From Candidatus Kryptoniota bacterium (GTDB lineage: Bacteria > Bacteroidota > Ignavibacteria > Kryptoniales > JAKASW01), in the NCBI GenBank assembly GCA_036567965.1, contig DATCTN010000026.1:305297-369296 (forward strand): 64,000 nt of DNA. The letters run 5' to 3'. The notes under the pieces were generated by a model. That model worked only from the letters and a program-made list of their open reading frames with translations, was not told where the DNA came from and did not search any database. Below are positions 33,636 to 43,858 of this stretch, piece by piece; the first letter of the stretch is position 1, and each line of letters starts with the position of its first letter. Both the position numbers and the translations under genes were made by a program.

Positions 33636-36449
33636 ATGCGGAAAATTGTTACTCCCTTTATTCTCATCATCATGTCTGTTCGCGTTTACGCAGGCGACAC
33701 GGGGAAAATATCCGGAAGAGTTCTTGACGCCACTACCAAAGAAGCGATAATAGGTGCAAGCGTTATTATCGTGGGCACCACATTAGGGGCCGCCACGGAT
33801 CTTGACGGCAACTATACGATTTTGAATATCCAACCGGGAACTTATACTGTTAGAGCAAGTGCGGTCGGTTATCGAGCAGTAGTAAGCCAGAATAATCGAG
33901 TATCGATCGATCTTACTACGAGTGTTGATTTCGACCTGTCCGAGTCGGCCGTTCAAACAGAGGCCGTGATTGTTACCGCAGAGCGGCCTCTTGTTCAAAA
34001 AGACATGACCTCCTCTACTGCTGTCGTTGACAATACCCAGATCCAACAAATGCCGGTTACTTCGTTTCAGGATGTCCTGAACCTTCAGGCCGGTATCTAT
34101 ACAGACCATAATGGTACACTCCACGCAAGAGGAGGAAGAGGCGGCGAGGTGAGCTATACGATCGATGGTGTTCCTGTAACAGACAGCTATGATGGTTCAA
34201 CCGTTGTTGATGTGAACAAGAATTCCATCCAGGAGATGCAGGTTGTTACAGGCGCATTTAACGCCGAGTACGGTCAGGCGATGAGCGGAATTGTCAACAT
34301 CGCGACAAAGACGGGCGGTGACGACATTCACGGCATGGCCACCGCTTACTCGGGCGGATACGTGACGAGCCATTCGGATATTTTCAACGGTCTTGGGAAG
34401 GTGAACCCACTGGGGACCAACTGGCTCGAAGGCTCGCTTGATGGTCCGATTATAAAGGACCAGCTTTTCTTCTATCTCGACGCGCGGTATTATTATGACG
34501 ACGGGGACCTCTACGGTATTAGGAAATTCAACACAAGCGATATCAGCATTACCACGGACCCGAGCTCCTTGAACTGGATCATAAATCACACCGGAAACGG
34601 GAAGACGGTTCCGCTGGCCCCATATATGGAAGGCTACGGGCAGGGTAAGATCACTTATAAGTTCACTCCCGAAGTGCAACTCTCCTACAATTTCATACTG
34701 GATAATTCCAGAGGAAAAGACTTCGACTGGAACTACAAATATAATCCTGACGGAGAACTCAGCAATTTCAAGAAGGGCTACCTTAACACAGTAAATCTCA
34801 CACAAACGCTGAATGCCAGCACTTTCTATACTTTTGCCGTATCCTATTACTTCAGGGATTACAGAGAGTACCTCGACACGGCCGCCTACTCGCTGTCGGA
34901 TCTGTTCTCGAGACAGGATCCTTTCAATCAGAAATACGTTCACCAGTCTCTTCTGGTCGCCCCTGAGGGGACTTTCTATACCGGCGGCACGAACATGGCA
35001 CATAACATCCACAACACCGACACGTACCTTGCGAAATTTGATATCACGAGTCAGGTGACTCAAACGCACATGCTGAAGTTCGGACTCGAGTTCGACCAGT
35101 ACCAACTGTTCCTCCACAGCATAAATCTCCAGATGTCGCCGGTGGACATAAACAGGAATCCGGCTGTCGACGGAAATCCCTACCTCATAGGGCCCGTGGT
35201 TGTTCCGCCGATATCGAACCAGAACAATCTAATGTATTTACATAAACCCCAGCAGGCCTCCGCTTATTTGCAGGACAAGATGGAGTACAATTCCCTGATT
35301 GTGAATTTTGGACTTCGACTCGACTGGTTTCATCCCGACGGTCAGGTACTTTCAGACCCATCCGATCCCAACATATATCTCCCACTTAAACCTCAGAATC
35401 AGGACAGTATCGTGGCCCCAGGCGGAACTCCTGAACAAGCCGTCGCGGCCCGAATGAAATACTGGTACAAGAATGCAACGAATAAATGGCAGTTGAGTCC
35501 GAGACTTGGTGCTGCTTTCCCGATAACGGAACGAGGGATCGTTCATTTCTCCTATGGGTTATTTTTCCAGATGCCGAACTTCGACGAGCTTTACGAGAAC
35601 CCGGGATACAAACTCAACGTCACCGGCGGCAGCACGAACCTCGGCGTAATAGGCAATCCCGACCTGAAACCCGAGCAGACGACTAGCGGAGAACTGGGAC
35701 TGCAGCAGCAGCTGACCGATGACATTTCCATTGATGTGACGGGATTTTTCCGGGACATCCGGAACCTGGCCGGCACTCTCAATGAAATCCAATATGTCTA
35801 CGGCGGATCGGCAATCTACAGTCAATACGTCAACACCGACTTCGGATTCATCAAGGGTCTAGTGTTTACGATCGACAAGCGCTTCGCCAGTGGAATATCG
35901 GCGACTGTCGATTACACTTTCCAGGTGGCGAAGGGAGACGCCTCCGACCCGAAGACCGCTTTTAATCTGAGGAACAGCGGCACGCTTCCTGAAACGCAGC
36001 TGATTCCTCTGGACTGGGATCAACGGCATACTCTCAATGCAACGCTGAATTACAATAACTCCGCCGACTGGGGTGCGAGCTTCATTTTCCAGTTCGGCAG
36101 CGGGACTCCATACACGCCCCAGTTGACATCTACTTCTAATGTTGGTGAGCTCATGTATAATTCGGGAGCCAAACCGGCGACCTACGACCTGAGTATGCGA
36201 GTCTACAAAGATTTCAGATTCGGCAGCTCGACGTTCACTGTGTTTGCGAGAGTAGACAACGTCCTCGACATGAAGAATGCCACCAACGTCTTCACCGACA
36301 GCGGTGAACCTGACTGGTCGCTTTACGAAGAGCATCTTCTCGCGAGCAATCCATCCCAGCGAGTCGCATCTATCCAGGATTACTATACCAGGCCCGATTA
36401 TTATTCGCCGCCTCGCAGAATACAACTTGGACTAACGTATTCCTTCTAA
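33636..36449 (+). CDS. TonB-dependent receptor with carboxypeptidase-regulatory-like N-terminal domain
   Basis: 937 residues. A signal peptide (about 1-19, ends VYAG) is followed by a carboxypeptidase-regulatory-like beta-sandwich (GKISGRVLDATTKEAIIGAS, residues 23-105), then the plug (QMPVTSFQDVLNLQAGIYT, GGEVSYTIDGVPVTDSYDG, YGQAMSGIVNIATKTGG). The barrel ends PPRRIQLGLTYSF, with terminal Phe. It imports a substrate across the outer membrane using TonB. It is a SusC-like type, but no SusD neighbour exists; the next two genes take that place. The substrate is not visible from sequence. Confidence 0.93.
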   Translation: MRKIVTPFILIIMSVRVYAGDTGKISGRVLDATTKEAIIGASVIIVGTTLGAATDLDGNYTILNIQPGTYTVRASAVGYRAVVSQNNRVSIDLTTSVDFDLSESAVQTEAVIVTAERPLVQKDMTSSTAVVDNTQIQQMPVTSFQDVLNLQAGIYTDHNGTLHARGGRGGEVSYTIDGVPVTDSYDGSTVVDVNKNSIQEMQVVTGAFNAEYGQAMSGIVNIATKTGGDDIHGMATAYSGGYVTSHSDIFNGLGKVNPLGTNWLEGSLDGPIIKDQLFFYLDARYYYDDGDLYGIRKFNTSDISITTDPSSLNWIINHTGNGKTVPLAPYMEGYGQGKITYKFTPEVQLSYNFILDNSRGKDFDWNYKYNPDGELSNFKKGYLNTVNLTQTLNASTFYTFAVSYYFRDYREYLDTAAYSLSDLFSRQDPFNQKYVHQSLLVAPEGTFYTGGTNMAHNIHNTDTYLAKFDITSQVTQTHMLKFGLEFDQYQLFLHSINLQMSPVDINRNPAVDGNPYLIGPVVVPPISNQNNLMYLHKPQQASAYLQDKMEYNSLIVNFGLRLDWFHPDGQVLSDPSDPNIYLPLKPQNQDSIVAPGGTPEQAVAARMKYWYKNATNKWQLSPRLGAAFPITERGIVHFSYGLFFQMPNFDELYENPGYKLNVTGGSTNLGVIGNPDLKPEQTTSGELGLQQQLTDDISIDVTGFFRDIRNLAGTLNEIQYVYGGSAIYSQYVNTDFGFIKGLVFTIDKRFASGISATVDYTFQVAKGDASDPKTAFNLRNSGTLPETQLIPLDWDQRHTLNATLNYNNSADWGASFIFQFGSGTPYTPQLTSTSNVGELMYNSGAKPATYDLSMRVYKDFRFGSSTFTVFARVDNVLDMKNATNVFTDSGEPDWSLYEEHLLASNPSQRVASIQDYYTRPDYYSPPRRIQLGLTYSF

Positions 36450-36465
36450 TGACAAAGGTATCCAC

Positions 36466-39400
36466 ATGCGCAAGATATTAGTCGTCCTGTTTTTGCTGGC
36501 TGGGTTGAGTTCAATTTCGCTCGCCCAGGATAATCTGATCCCGTACGCGAAAACACACAGGGGTAATGCACTCTACGTTAGATTTGGAATCCACGACGGG
36601 AACAGGGTTGCGATTACGTTCAGGAACAACGGCCAGATATCGGGCACGGATCCGAACGACATTCGTGGCGCTTGGCCGTATCCCATGACTCAAGATAGTT
36701 ACATCGGAGACGTCACGCCTCTCGTCGGAGTGGAGCTTCCGGGTATTTATCCCGCAGGCATCAACACCAAAGGAGATACTATTTTCAGCCTGATACATTC
36801 AGTGACGATTTCGCCTGGACCGCGCAACGGGCAGGCAGCAAAAGTCGATTCGCGCGATGGTCACTTTCAGGGGTTTGAACCTGAGCCCGGATATGTTAAT
36901 CCGTCACAGGATACCGTGGCTTCGAGCAGCATTCCTTCTTCCTGGCCCTCCTTCTGGCCAGATCATCCCGACTGGCTTGACTCGACCGGTCACGCAGCAT
37001 GGGACGGGTACTTCGGACGGGGCGTCTTCAGCGCAGATCAGGAAAGCTACTGGGTCATGGATGATGCTCAGGATAACAGCGTGCAGCAGCGTACAAGCGA
37101 TCGGTTTCATCCTGATTCAACCGATACCACCCGGAACGGCGTCGGCATAGTGGTGAGAGTCCGTGGACTTCAGTGGGCCCAAGTTCAGGCCCAGGATGTA
37201 CTCTTCTGGCTGTACGATATCAGCAATATAGGAACAACCATATATCAAAAGACCGTCTTCGGCGAGGTAGTAGGAGGCTGCGTCGGCGACGTCGGTCAGA
37301 CTTATGTCGACTGCCAGGACGATCTCGGATTCTTTGATGTCAACAACAACCTCACATACACTTGGGATTCGGACGACAGGACAAGTGATCCCCTTTGGAT
37401 ATCGCTCAAGACAATCCTGCCGGGAGTAAGAACCAATATTGGTTTTGCAGGCTACGCGTATCTGGAGAGTCCGGGTGATCAGTATGACGGCATTGACAAC
37501 GATAACGATGCGGTTGATCCTAACAGCTCGCAGTTTCAACAGTCGGATTTTACTTTCAGCTCTGTCACCAACACTTTCGTAATGTCCCGTACCCTTTCGC
37601 GCACGAACCCGGGCGCGAACGCGAATTGGCCAAGTAATGAGATCATCCTCATAGATCCCACCACTTATGCAAGGACCGTTGTTCGTCTAGACACCCTTCT
37701 TCATAGCGACACCGACACCGTCACTGTCTATTCCCTTGGAGTTCCTTACAAGATTTACAATGGAGAGACTCTAATTGAGACAATTAACAACGGTCTTGAC
37801 GATAATCTGAATGGATTGATAGACGAAAACTATACGATTCATTACCAAAGAGTCTTCAAGACTACAACGGGTCAAGTCTACCGTACTGACACGAGACCGC
37901 TATACTACCGAAATTATTTCACAGGTGCCGGACTGAATAATACGATGATAGATGAGAGCCGTGACAGCGGTCCCGGCACGATGGTTTCCGGATGGGTGCC
38001 CGACTACACTCAGCAACGTGACCCTGTGACGGGGAAATATCCGGGCGTAGTGAAGTCTCACTGGTCCGGTGACGAGAACGGCAACTGGGACGTAAAACAC
38101 GATGATGTCGGCGCTGACGGTGTTCCGAATACGCACGATCTAGGCGAAGGCGACGGGATGCCGACTGAGGGGGAACCGCACTTCGACAAGACAGACGTAA
38201 ACGAATCCGATCAAATAGGGCTGACGAGTTTCAACTTCTTCAATCAGACTGCTTCACCGCCGATGAACAACAGCGAGACCCTCTGGAGCAGGATGGTACC
38301 GGGCTACTTCGATGTTATCCCGGCACTTCCGCAGGACGGCGACTTCATTTATTCATCCGGCTATTTCCCGCTGTTGCCGCTTCAGACAGAAAGATTCTCC
38401 CTTGCGCTTGTCTTCGGAGCCGATTCGAATCAAATCTTCAGGAACAAGCAGATCGTCCAACGCATATACGATAAGAACTACGATTTTGTGCTTCCTCCGC
38501 CCAAGCCGCACATGACTGCGATACCCGGTGACAAGAAAGTGACTCTCGTGTGGAATTCCGTTGCCGAAACTGCTGCATCATTTGAAGGGTACAAAATTTA
38601 CCGTTCGACTGATCCCGGCTTCACGGAAGCAGGCGGCGCAGCGCTGGCTACTTTTGATCAGAACGACGGGGTGCAGGGCTATTTCCTGCCTCCCTCCCAG
38701 GACTTAGCGCAACTGCCTATGTTCTACCTCGGCAATGATGGTGGCCTCGTCCATACGTACGTGGACAGTGGACTGCAGAATGGCCAGGGATATTATTACG
38801 CAGTAACGGCTTACACTACGGGTGATGAACAGGCCGACACATATCCGGCCGAAGACCCGAAGTATATTACCGTGACTTCGAGTGGCACGATCAGGCAGGA
38901 TGTCAACACGGTCTATGTCGTCCCCCAGGCACCTACAGCCGGGTACGTAGGTCCTAATGCGCCCAATCTATTTTCACCTGTTCCAGGATCGCCTCTATTC
39001 GGCACTGGAAAAGTCTACCTGAATGTCGCAGATCGTGACGCAGTCCCCAGCAAGACCTACAGAATTGGCTTTTCAGATACGCTCAACGGCTACATTCCAG
39101 TAACTGATGGGTACTACATTATCGACTACTCCAACCCGGTTTCGCCTGACACCGTCACTTTCTTCGGCTCAACCAAGATCCCGTTCGATCAGACCCAGGC
39201 GGTCGGCGACAGAGACAAGTACCTGTTCGGCGGTTCATATGTCACAGTCAGCAACTCCTGGACGGTGAAGTTCGACACAAGCTCCGGGTGGAACAGGACA
39301 CACAAGCTCCCCAACTTCAAATTCACATTCTCGCCGTTCCAATTTTCAGGAGTTACCGAGACCGGGATTGCTTATCCTTGCGATTATACGTTGGTATTCG

Positions 39401-40146
39401 ATTCATCAAGTGTCGATACATCAACGAGCCTGACAATCACGTATGACGGGAGTCCGCTCGACATCGTGAAGGAGAACACTAATTTCCATGTGATTGATCC
39501 GCGGACCGGCAAACTCGTTCCGTACGCGTTGCTGGAACCCGACTGTATCAGCGACAACCTCAACTGCGGAAAGTTTTCTGTGGACGATATAGTCATTTTT
39601 TTGAACACGGTGAAGACCAAAGCAGGCGTCGACACCTCGATAATCACGTGGTCGTTGTCCCCCGTCGGTTCGGATTCAACCAACTATCTCCCATCCGCCG
39701 GCGACACACTGACGCTCAAAGTTTCGAAAGCGTTTGTTGATGGTGATCAATTGACCATCACCACCAAGGCGGCGACAGTGGATACCAAGCTTGCATCCAA
39801 TCAGATCGACATGATCAGGGTTGTTCCCAATCCGTACATCGCGGCGACTTCCCAGGAGCCTCCTTTACCTCCAACGATAACCAGCGGACGCGGTGAGAGG
39901 AAGATTTCGTTCATACACATTCCCAGGGCGACCCCGCCGAACGTCACCACGATATACATTTACACGGTGCGCGGTGAACTCGTCAGGAAATTGCAGATGC
40001 CCACATCGCAATCAATAACCGACGGTACGATCGATTGGGACCTCAGGACTAACGAGAACCTCGACATAGCCTATGGCGTCTACTTCTTTCTCGTAGACGT
40101 GCCGGGCGTCGGACAGAAGTACGGCAAACTTGCGATCATAAAGTAG
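36466..40146 (+). CDS. Large secreted protein with FN3-like domain and T9SS-like C-terminus
   Basis: 1226 residues with a signal peptide (LLAGLSSISLAQ). The N-terminal 650 residues match no family I know; they contain Asp/Asn-rich calcium-like loops (YDGIDNDNDAVDPN; GLDDNLNGLIDENY). A fibronectin-III-like domain lies at about 677-790 (PHMTAIPGDKKVTLVWNS). The C-terminal part from about 1114 has VVPNPYIAA, IYTVRGELVRKL and LDIAYGVYFFLVDVPGVGQ, similar to a T9SS type A sorting domain. It is probably surface exposed and a partner of the receptor upstream. Confidence 0.75.
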   Translation: MRKILVVLFLLAGLSSISLAQDNLIPYAKTHRGNALYVRFGIHDGNRVAITFRNNGQISGTDPNDIRGAWPYPMTQDSYIGDVTPLVGVELPGIYPAGINTKGDTIFSLIHSVTISPGPRNGQAAKVDSRDGHFQGFEPEPGYVNPSQDTVASSSIPSSWPSFWPDHPDWLDSTGHAAWDGYFGRGVFSADQESYWVMDDAQDNSVQQRTSDRFHPDSTDTTRNGVGIVVRVRGLQWAQVQAQDVLFWLYDISNIGTTIYQKTVFGEVVGGCVGDVGQTYVDCQDDLGFFDVNNNLTYTWDSDDRTSDPLWISLKTILPGVRTNIGFAGYAYLESPGDQYDGIDNDNDAVDPNSSQFQQSDFTFSSVTNTFVMSRTLSRTNPGANANWPSNEIILIDPTTYARTVVRLDTLLHSDTDTVTVYSLGVPYKIYNGETLIETINNGLDDNLNGLIDENYTIHYQRVFKTTTGQVYRTDTRPLYYRNYFTGAGLNNTMIDESRDSGPGTMVSGWVPDYTQQRDPVTGKYPGVVKSHWSGDENGNWDVKHDDVGADGVPNTHDLGEGDGMPTEGEPHFDKTDVNESDQIGLTSFNFFNQTASPPMNNSETLWSRMVPGYFDVIPALPQDGDFIYSSGYFPLLPLQTERFSLALVFGADSNQIFRNKQIVQRIYDKNYDFVLPPPKPHMTAIPGDKKVTLVWNSVAETAASFEGYKIYRSTDPGFTEAGGAALATFDQNDGVQGYFLPPSQDLAQLPMFYLGNDGGLVHTYVDSGLQNGQGYYYAVTAYTTGDEQADTYPAEDPKYITVTSSGTIRQDVNTVYVVPQAPTAGYVGPNAPNLFSPVPGSPLFGTGKVYLNVADRDAVPSKTYRIGFSDTLNGYIPVTDGYYIIDYSNPVSPDTVTFFGSTKIPFDQTQAVGDRDKYLFGGSYVTVSNSWTVKFDTSSGWNRTHKLPNFKFTFSPFQFSGVTETGIAYPCDYTLVFDSSSVDTSTSLTITYDGSPLDIVKENTNFHVIDPRTGKLVPYALLEPDCISDNLNCGKFSVDDIVIFLNTVKTKAGVDTSIITWSLSPVGSDSTNYLPSAGDTLTLKVSKAFVDGDQLTITTKAATVDTKLASNQIDMIRVVPNPYIAATSQEPPLPPTITSGRGERKISFIHIPRATPPNVTTIYIYTVRGELVRKLQMPTSQSITDGTIDWDLRTNENLDIAYGVYFFLVDVPGVGQKYGKLAIIK

Positions 40147-40155
40147 ACGAGGCCA

Positions 40156-41166
40156 ATGATGAAAAAGAGTATTCTGGTTTTTATCGTATTGTTCGCCTGT
40201 GCTCAGACTTACGCCCAAAACAAGGTCGGGACGACTGCGGCGCCATTTCTTGGAATAGGTGCCGGACCAAGGGCAATTTCTATGGGCGGCGCTTTCACAG
40301 CGATGGCGGACGATCCCACCGCTCTCTACTGGAATCCGGCAGGCATCGCAAGAGACGGTCGAACGGAGGCTCTCCTCGAGCATACCAATTATCTCGTCGG
40401 CACAAGTTATAACTTCTTTGGCGCGGTGGTCGCATTCGACGAAGATAACGCGGTGGGATTGAGCGTCACTAATCTCGCATACGGCACTTCGGATGTCACG
40501 ACCATCGCGCAGCCTGATGGGACGGGCGAGACATGGAATGCAAATGATTGGTCAATCGGGCTCTCATACGCCAGGAATCTGACAGACAGGTTCTCGATTG
40601 GCGGTACCGCGAAGATGATTATCCAGCAGATCTGGAAAGAGTCCGCAACAGGCTACGCTCTGGATGCCGGATTGCTTTACATAACGCCGTTCAACAACAT
40701 GAAGATCGGAATGGAAATCGCAAACTTCGGAACGGACATGCAGATGACCGGACAGGATCTTTACATCACACACAATCCCGATCAATCGGTTGTAGGCGAT
40801 AACACAAAGATCCCTGCCCAATACTATACCGGTACGTTCCCCCTCCCGCTGATATTCAGGGTCGGGCTTGCGATGGATGTCGTGAAATCGAGTGACAACC
40901 GACTCACGGTCGCGGTCGACGCACTTCATCCAAGTGATAATGTTCAGACGGTGGATGTAGGGGCGGAATACACGTTCGACAATCTGATTTCCTTGAGAGC
41001 CGGGTACAAGTCGCTCTTTGTCCCTGACAGCCAGGAAGGCCTGACAATGGGATTGGGCTTGAACTATGATATATCGTCTCATTTCAATGTTAAAATTGAT
41101 TACGGTTATGAAAATTACGGGCTTCTCAAGAACATTCAGAAGTTCGCATTGACAGTTGGATTCTGA
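40156..41166 (+). CDS. PorV/PorQ-family outer-membrane protein
   Basis: 336 residues with signal peptide ending CAQTYAQ. The N-terminal PorV-like motif GIGAGPRAISMGGAFTAMAD, then DPTALYWNPAGIA, is diagnostic of the FadL-like PorV/PorQ family. The rest is beta barrel (DVVKSSDNRLTVAVDALHPS; ISSHFNVKIDYGYENYGLL) ending in VGF. In Porphyromonas, PorV helps T9SS substrates leave the translocon; other family members have unknown roles. It follows the 1226-residue protein by nine bases. Confidence 0.88.
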   Translation: MMKKSILVFIVLFACAQTYAQNKVGTTAAPFLGIGAGPRAISMGGAFTAMADDPTALYWNPAGIARDGRTEALLEHTNYLVGTSYNFFGAVVAFDEDNAVGLSVTNLAYGTSDVTTIAQPDGTGETWNANDWSIGLSYARNLTDRFSIGGTAKMIIQQIWKESATGYALDAGLLYITPFNNMKIGMEIANFGTDMQMTGQDLYITHNPDQSVVGDNTKIPAQYYTGTFPLPLIFRVGLAMDVVKSSDNRLTVAVDALHPSDNVQTVDVGAEYTFDNLISLRAGYKSLFVPDSQEGLTMGLGLNYDISSHFNVKIDYGYENYGLLKNIQKFALTVGF

Positions 41167-41351
41167 ACCATGGCAGGTTTGAAGTTTTCTGAAGGCATTT
41201 CAAAACCGCTTCATGAGAAAGCGGAGTTATATCGGTTCAATAAAAAGATGCACTCGACATTCTTCGGATTAGCGGGCAAAACTTCTGATAAATCCGATAT
41301 CGCGATTTGCATCGTGAAACTCATCACAACACAAAAAAAAGGAGCAAGATC

Positions 41352-43532
41352 ATGTTGAAGCGTTTTTCAGCTTTAGCGATCACGGCATTTGTTGTTGCGC
41401 CGCTTGTTGTTTTAATGGCGCATACTTCCGCTCTTGCGCAACGATTGCCGGTGAATCTTCGGACAGCCGGGAATTTTGCCATCCTGGCAAAGACAGGGGT
41501 CTCAACTACCGGGACCACAGCAGTTACTGGAGATATTGGAGTTAGTCCAGCCGCTGCGACGTACTTAACCGGATTTGGGCAAACATTGGATCCCTCGGGT
41601 ACTTTTTCGACGTCATCTTTAGTGACCGGGAAACTATATGCCGCGGATTACACTGCCCCGACTCCGACTTATGTGGGTACGGCTGTAAGCGACATGCTGA
41701 CGGCGTACACCGATGCAGCTGGAAGAACGTTGCCGGATACTACTGAACTGGGCGCCGGAGATATTACTGGGGACACCCTCACTCCTGGTCTTTACAAGTG
41801 GAGTACTGGGGTCACAATATCTGCTGGTGGAGTCACTATCTCGGGCAGCGCAACTGATGTTTGGATTTTCCAGATAGCGGGGGACTTAACCGTGGCCAAC
41901 GGAGCCATCGTTACTCTTAGCGGCGGCGCACAGGCCAAGAACATCTTCTGGCAGGTAGCTGGCCAGGTTACCATTGGAACGACGGCTCAGATGAAGGGAA
42001 TCATACTGTGTCAAACACAGATTGCGATGAATACCGGCGCAACCCTGGACGGTAAAGCGCTGGCGCAGACTGCAGTTACATTAGCCGGCAATACTGTCAC
42101 CGATCCCACACCACCGAAGAACGTCAAATTCCAAGTTCACATGGGCGTGCAGATGATCCTTGGCAATTTCCATCCGGCTACGGACAGTGTCCTCATCCGG
42201 GGAGATTTCCAGACCTTGGCAGGCGATACCATCACATGGGGCGGTACGAGGTTTACGATGGCCCCCTCGGTGGCAAACGACTCGATATACGAACTGACAG
42301 TTCCCTTTGCCGATTCAGCTGCAGGCAGATGGATCAACTATAAGTACGTAATTCACAACGCCACTGCAAGCGACGTGTGGGAAAGCATAAACAACCGGAC
42401 CGATTCGATCGGAACCGCCGCGAGTCAGGCTATACCGCTCGTCTATTTCAACAACCAGGCAACTGCGGGCGTGACCCATTACGTTACATTCGTTGCCGAC
42501 ATGACGAATTTGCTCAAGGAAGGCTTTTCAGATGTAAATGATTCGATCATGGTCAGAGGAGACACGTCGCCTTTGAACTGGGGACCTGGTGTCAGATTGA
42601 CAAAAACCCTCCTCAATCCCAAGCAATATAGTGTCAAGCTGCAGTTCACCGCCCCAGTGGGAAATTCCATTCAATGGAAGTTCTGGGCGGGCGGAACCGA
42701 TCAGTATAGTAACACCGGCTGGGAAAACATTGCCAACAACCGTGTGTATGTCTTTGCCGACAAGGATACCGTTTTCCCTGCTATTACGCCCGTGATAGAT
42801 ATTTCCACGCCCACGACGGGAGTGGACACTGTTATATTCCATGTGGACATGAACGGTGCGCACGAGGCCTTTCATAACAGTCTAATAACAGGTTTAAAGA
42901 GTGTTTGGATGTGCGGCAGCGTATCACCGCTCAACTGGCCCGCTTCCGGATGGCCGGCTACAGACACAACCGTCGACAGTCTGTTGCACCGATTGTACGA
43001 CGACGGAACACATGGGGACAGTGTTGCGCATGATAACAAATGGTCAACCACACTTGTGTTTCCAAAGGGAGCTTCGCAGGCAGTGCTGTTCAAATTCGGT
43101 GCAGCTTTCAATGGCTCAGACACTCTGGGTGGTGGTTTGGGAGTGGACAATGAGGCCCCAACAGGTGCTAATCATTCATTTGTGCTCACTCCGCCTCGTC
43201 AGTCCCAATACAATAAATGGGGCGATCAAGTTACTGCCATTCGTGAGAACCCCGGTAACAGGATTCCGAGCGCTTACGGGCTCACTCAGAACTATCCGAA
43301 CCCGTTCAACCCGACTACGACGATCAATTATTCAGTTCCGAAGAACAGCTACGTGAGCCTGAAAGTGTACAACGTACTCGGACAGGAAGTGACGACACTG
43401 TTCTCAGGAAAGCAACAGGCTGGTAACTACATCGCGACATTCGATGCCAGCAGGTTTGCGAGCGGTGTGTACTTCTACCGCCTGCAAGCAGGCAGTTACA
43501 ACAGCGTCAAGAAAATGGTACTGATGAAGTAA
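41352..43532 (+). CDS. Ice-binding-like (DUF3494) protein with three starch-binding-like modules and T9SS sorting domain
   Basis: 726 residues from ATG 41352, behind AAAAAAAGGAG; an earlier in-frame start at 41307 has no site. After a signal peptide (ends ALAQ), residues about 32-250 form a DUF3494 domain: VNLRTAGNFAILAKTGVS, TTAVTGDIGVSPAA, LTPGLYKW and KNIFWQVAGQVTIGT. Three CBM20-like or similar beta modules follow (from about 257, 375 and 493; each with F-H-V-D/M then a W..G turn). The end, from about 636, is a T9SS domain with NYPNPFNPTTTINYSV and ASGVYFYRL. It would be exported and attached to the surface. Function unknown; see findings. Confidence 0.85.
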   Translation: MLKRFSALAITAFVVAPLVVLMAHTSALAQRLPVNLRTAGNFAILAKTGVSTTGTTAVTGDIGVSPAAATYLTGFGQTLDPSGTFSTSSLVTGKLYAADYTAPTPTYVGTAVSDMLTAYTDAAGRTLPDTTELGAGDITGDTLTPGLYKWSTGVTISAGGVTISGSATDVWIFQIAGDLTVANGAIVTLSGGAQAKNIFWQVAGQVTIGTTAQMKGIILCQTQIAMNTGATLDGKALAQTAVTLAGNTVTDPTPPKNVKFQVHMGVQMILGNFHPATDSVLIRGDFQTLAGDTITWGGTRFTMAPSVANDSIYELTVPFADSAAGRWINYKYVIHNATASDVWESINNRTDSIGTAASQAIPLVYFNNQATAGVTHYVTFVADMTNLLKEGFSDVNDSIMVRGDTSPLNWGPGVRLTKTLLNPKQYSVKLQFTAPVGNSIQWKFWAGGTDQYSNTGWENIANNRVYVFADKDTVFPAITPVIDISTPTTGVDTVIFHVDMNGAHEAFHNSLITGLKSVWMCGSVSPLNWPASGWPATDTTVDSLLHRLYDDGTHGDSVAHDNKWSTTLVFPKGASQAVLFKFGAAFNGSDTLGGGLGVDNEAPTGANHSFVLTPPRQSQYNKWGDQVTAIRENPGNRIPSAYGLTQNYPNPFNPTTTINYSVPKNSYVSLKVYNVLGQEVTTLFSGKQQAGNYIATFDASRFASGVYFYRLQAGSYNSVKKMVLMK

Positions 43533-43546
43533 TTTCTCCTTCTCCT

Positions 43547-43578
43547 CATCCGTCCCAACCGAAAGGTTGGGACGGATG
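43547..43578 (+). terminator. Perfect 14-bp hairpin with GAAA tetraloop after the ice-binding-like gene
   Basis: CATCCGTCCCAACC (43547-43560) pairs without mismatch with GGTTGGGACGGATG (43565-43578), loop GAAA. TTTT follows after GAGG. Besides terminating, its arm GTCCCAACC resembles the GTCCCGAC arms of hairpins near 63.7-63.9 kb, so it may be a member of a repeat family. Confidence 0.75.
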
Positions 43579-43678
43579 GAGGTTTTATTGCCGAGAGACG
43601 GCTTCACCGCGATGAGGAAGATGATTTTGACTAAATGATTTGTAGAATTTGTTCCTTCTTAATCGATGAAAAGACCGG

Positions 43679-43716
43679 AAAGCTGTGGCGAGCATTTCTT
43701 CCTGCCACAGCTTTTT
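43679..43716 (+). terminator. Second hairpin upstream of the T9SS amylase
   Basis: AAAGCTGTGGC (43679-43689) pairs perfectly with GCCACAGCTTT (43704-43714), followed by TTG with five T residues in all (43712-43716). It fits a factor-independent terminator. Confidence 0.6.
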
Positions 43717-43858
43717 GTTGTACCCCGGATGATGTCATGAGACCCGATGTATGTCAAGACCGACTTATCTGATGGAATGACGGGCCTATGATTCACTCAT
43801 CGACGAGACTCGTTACTTGCAGGAATCACAGGCCCAATTGCATAGGGGATTAATTCTT

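Larger units (their letters stand above)
43533..43858. other. Gene-free stretch with two strong hairpins
   Basis: The 326 bases between the two T9SS proteins hold no gene. Two hairpins at 43547-43578 and 43679-43716 are described separately. The last bases hold the TAGGGGAT site before the amylase ATG at 43859; an in-frame earlier start at 43817 is not used. Confidence 0.6.

Noticed and set aside
41170..41358. A 62-codon frame after the PorV-like gene
   Set aside because: It overlaps the ribosome binding site and start of the DUF3494 gene and has no site of its own.
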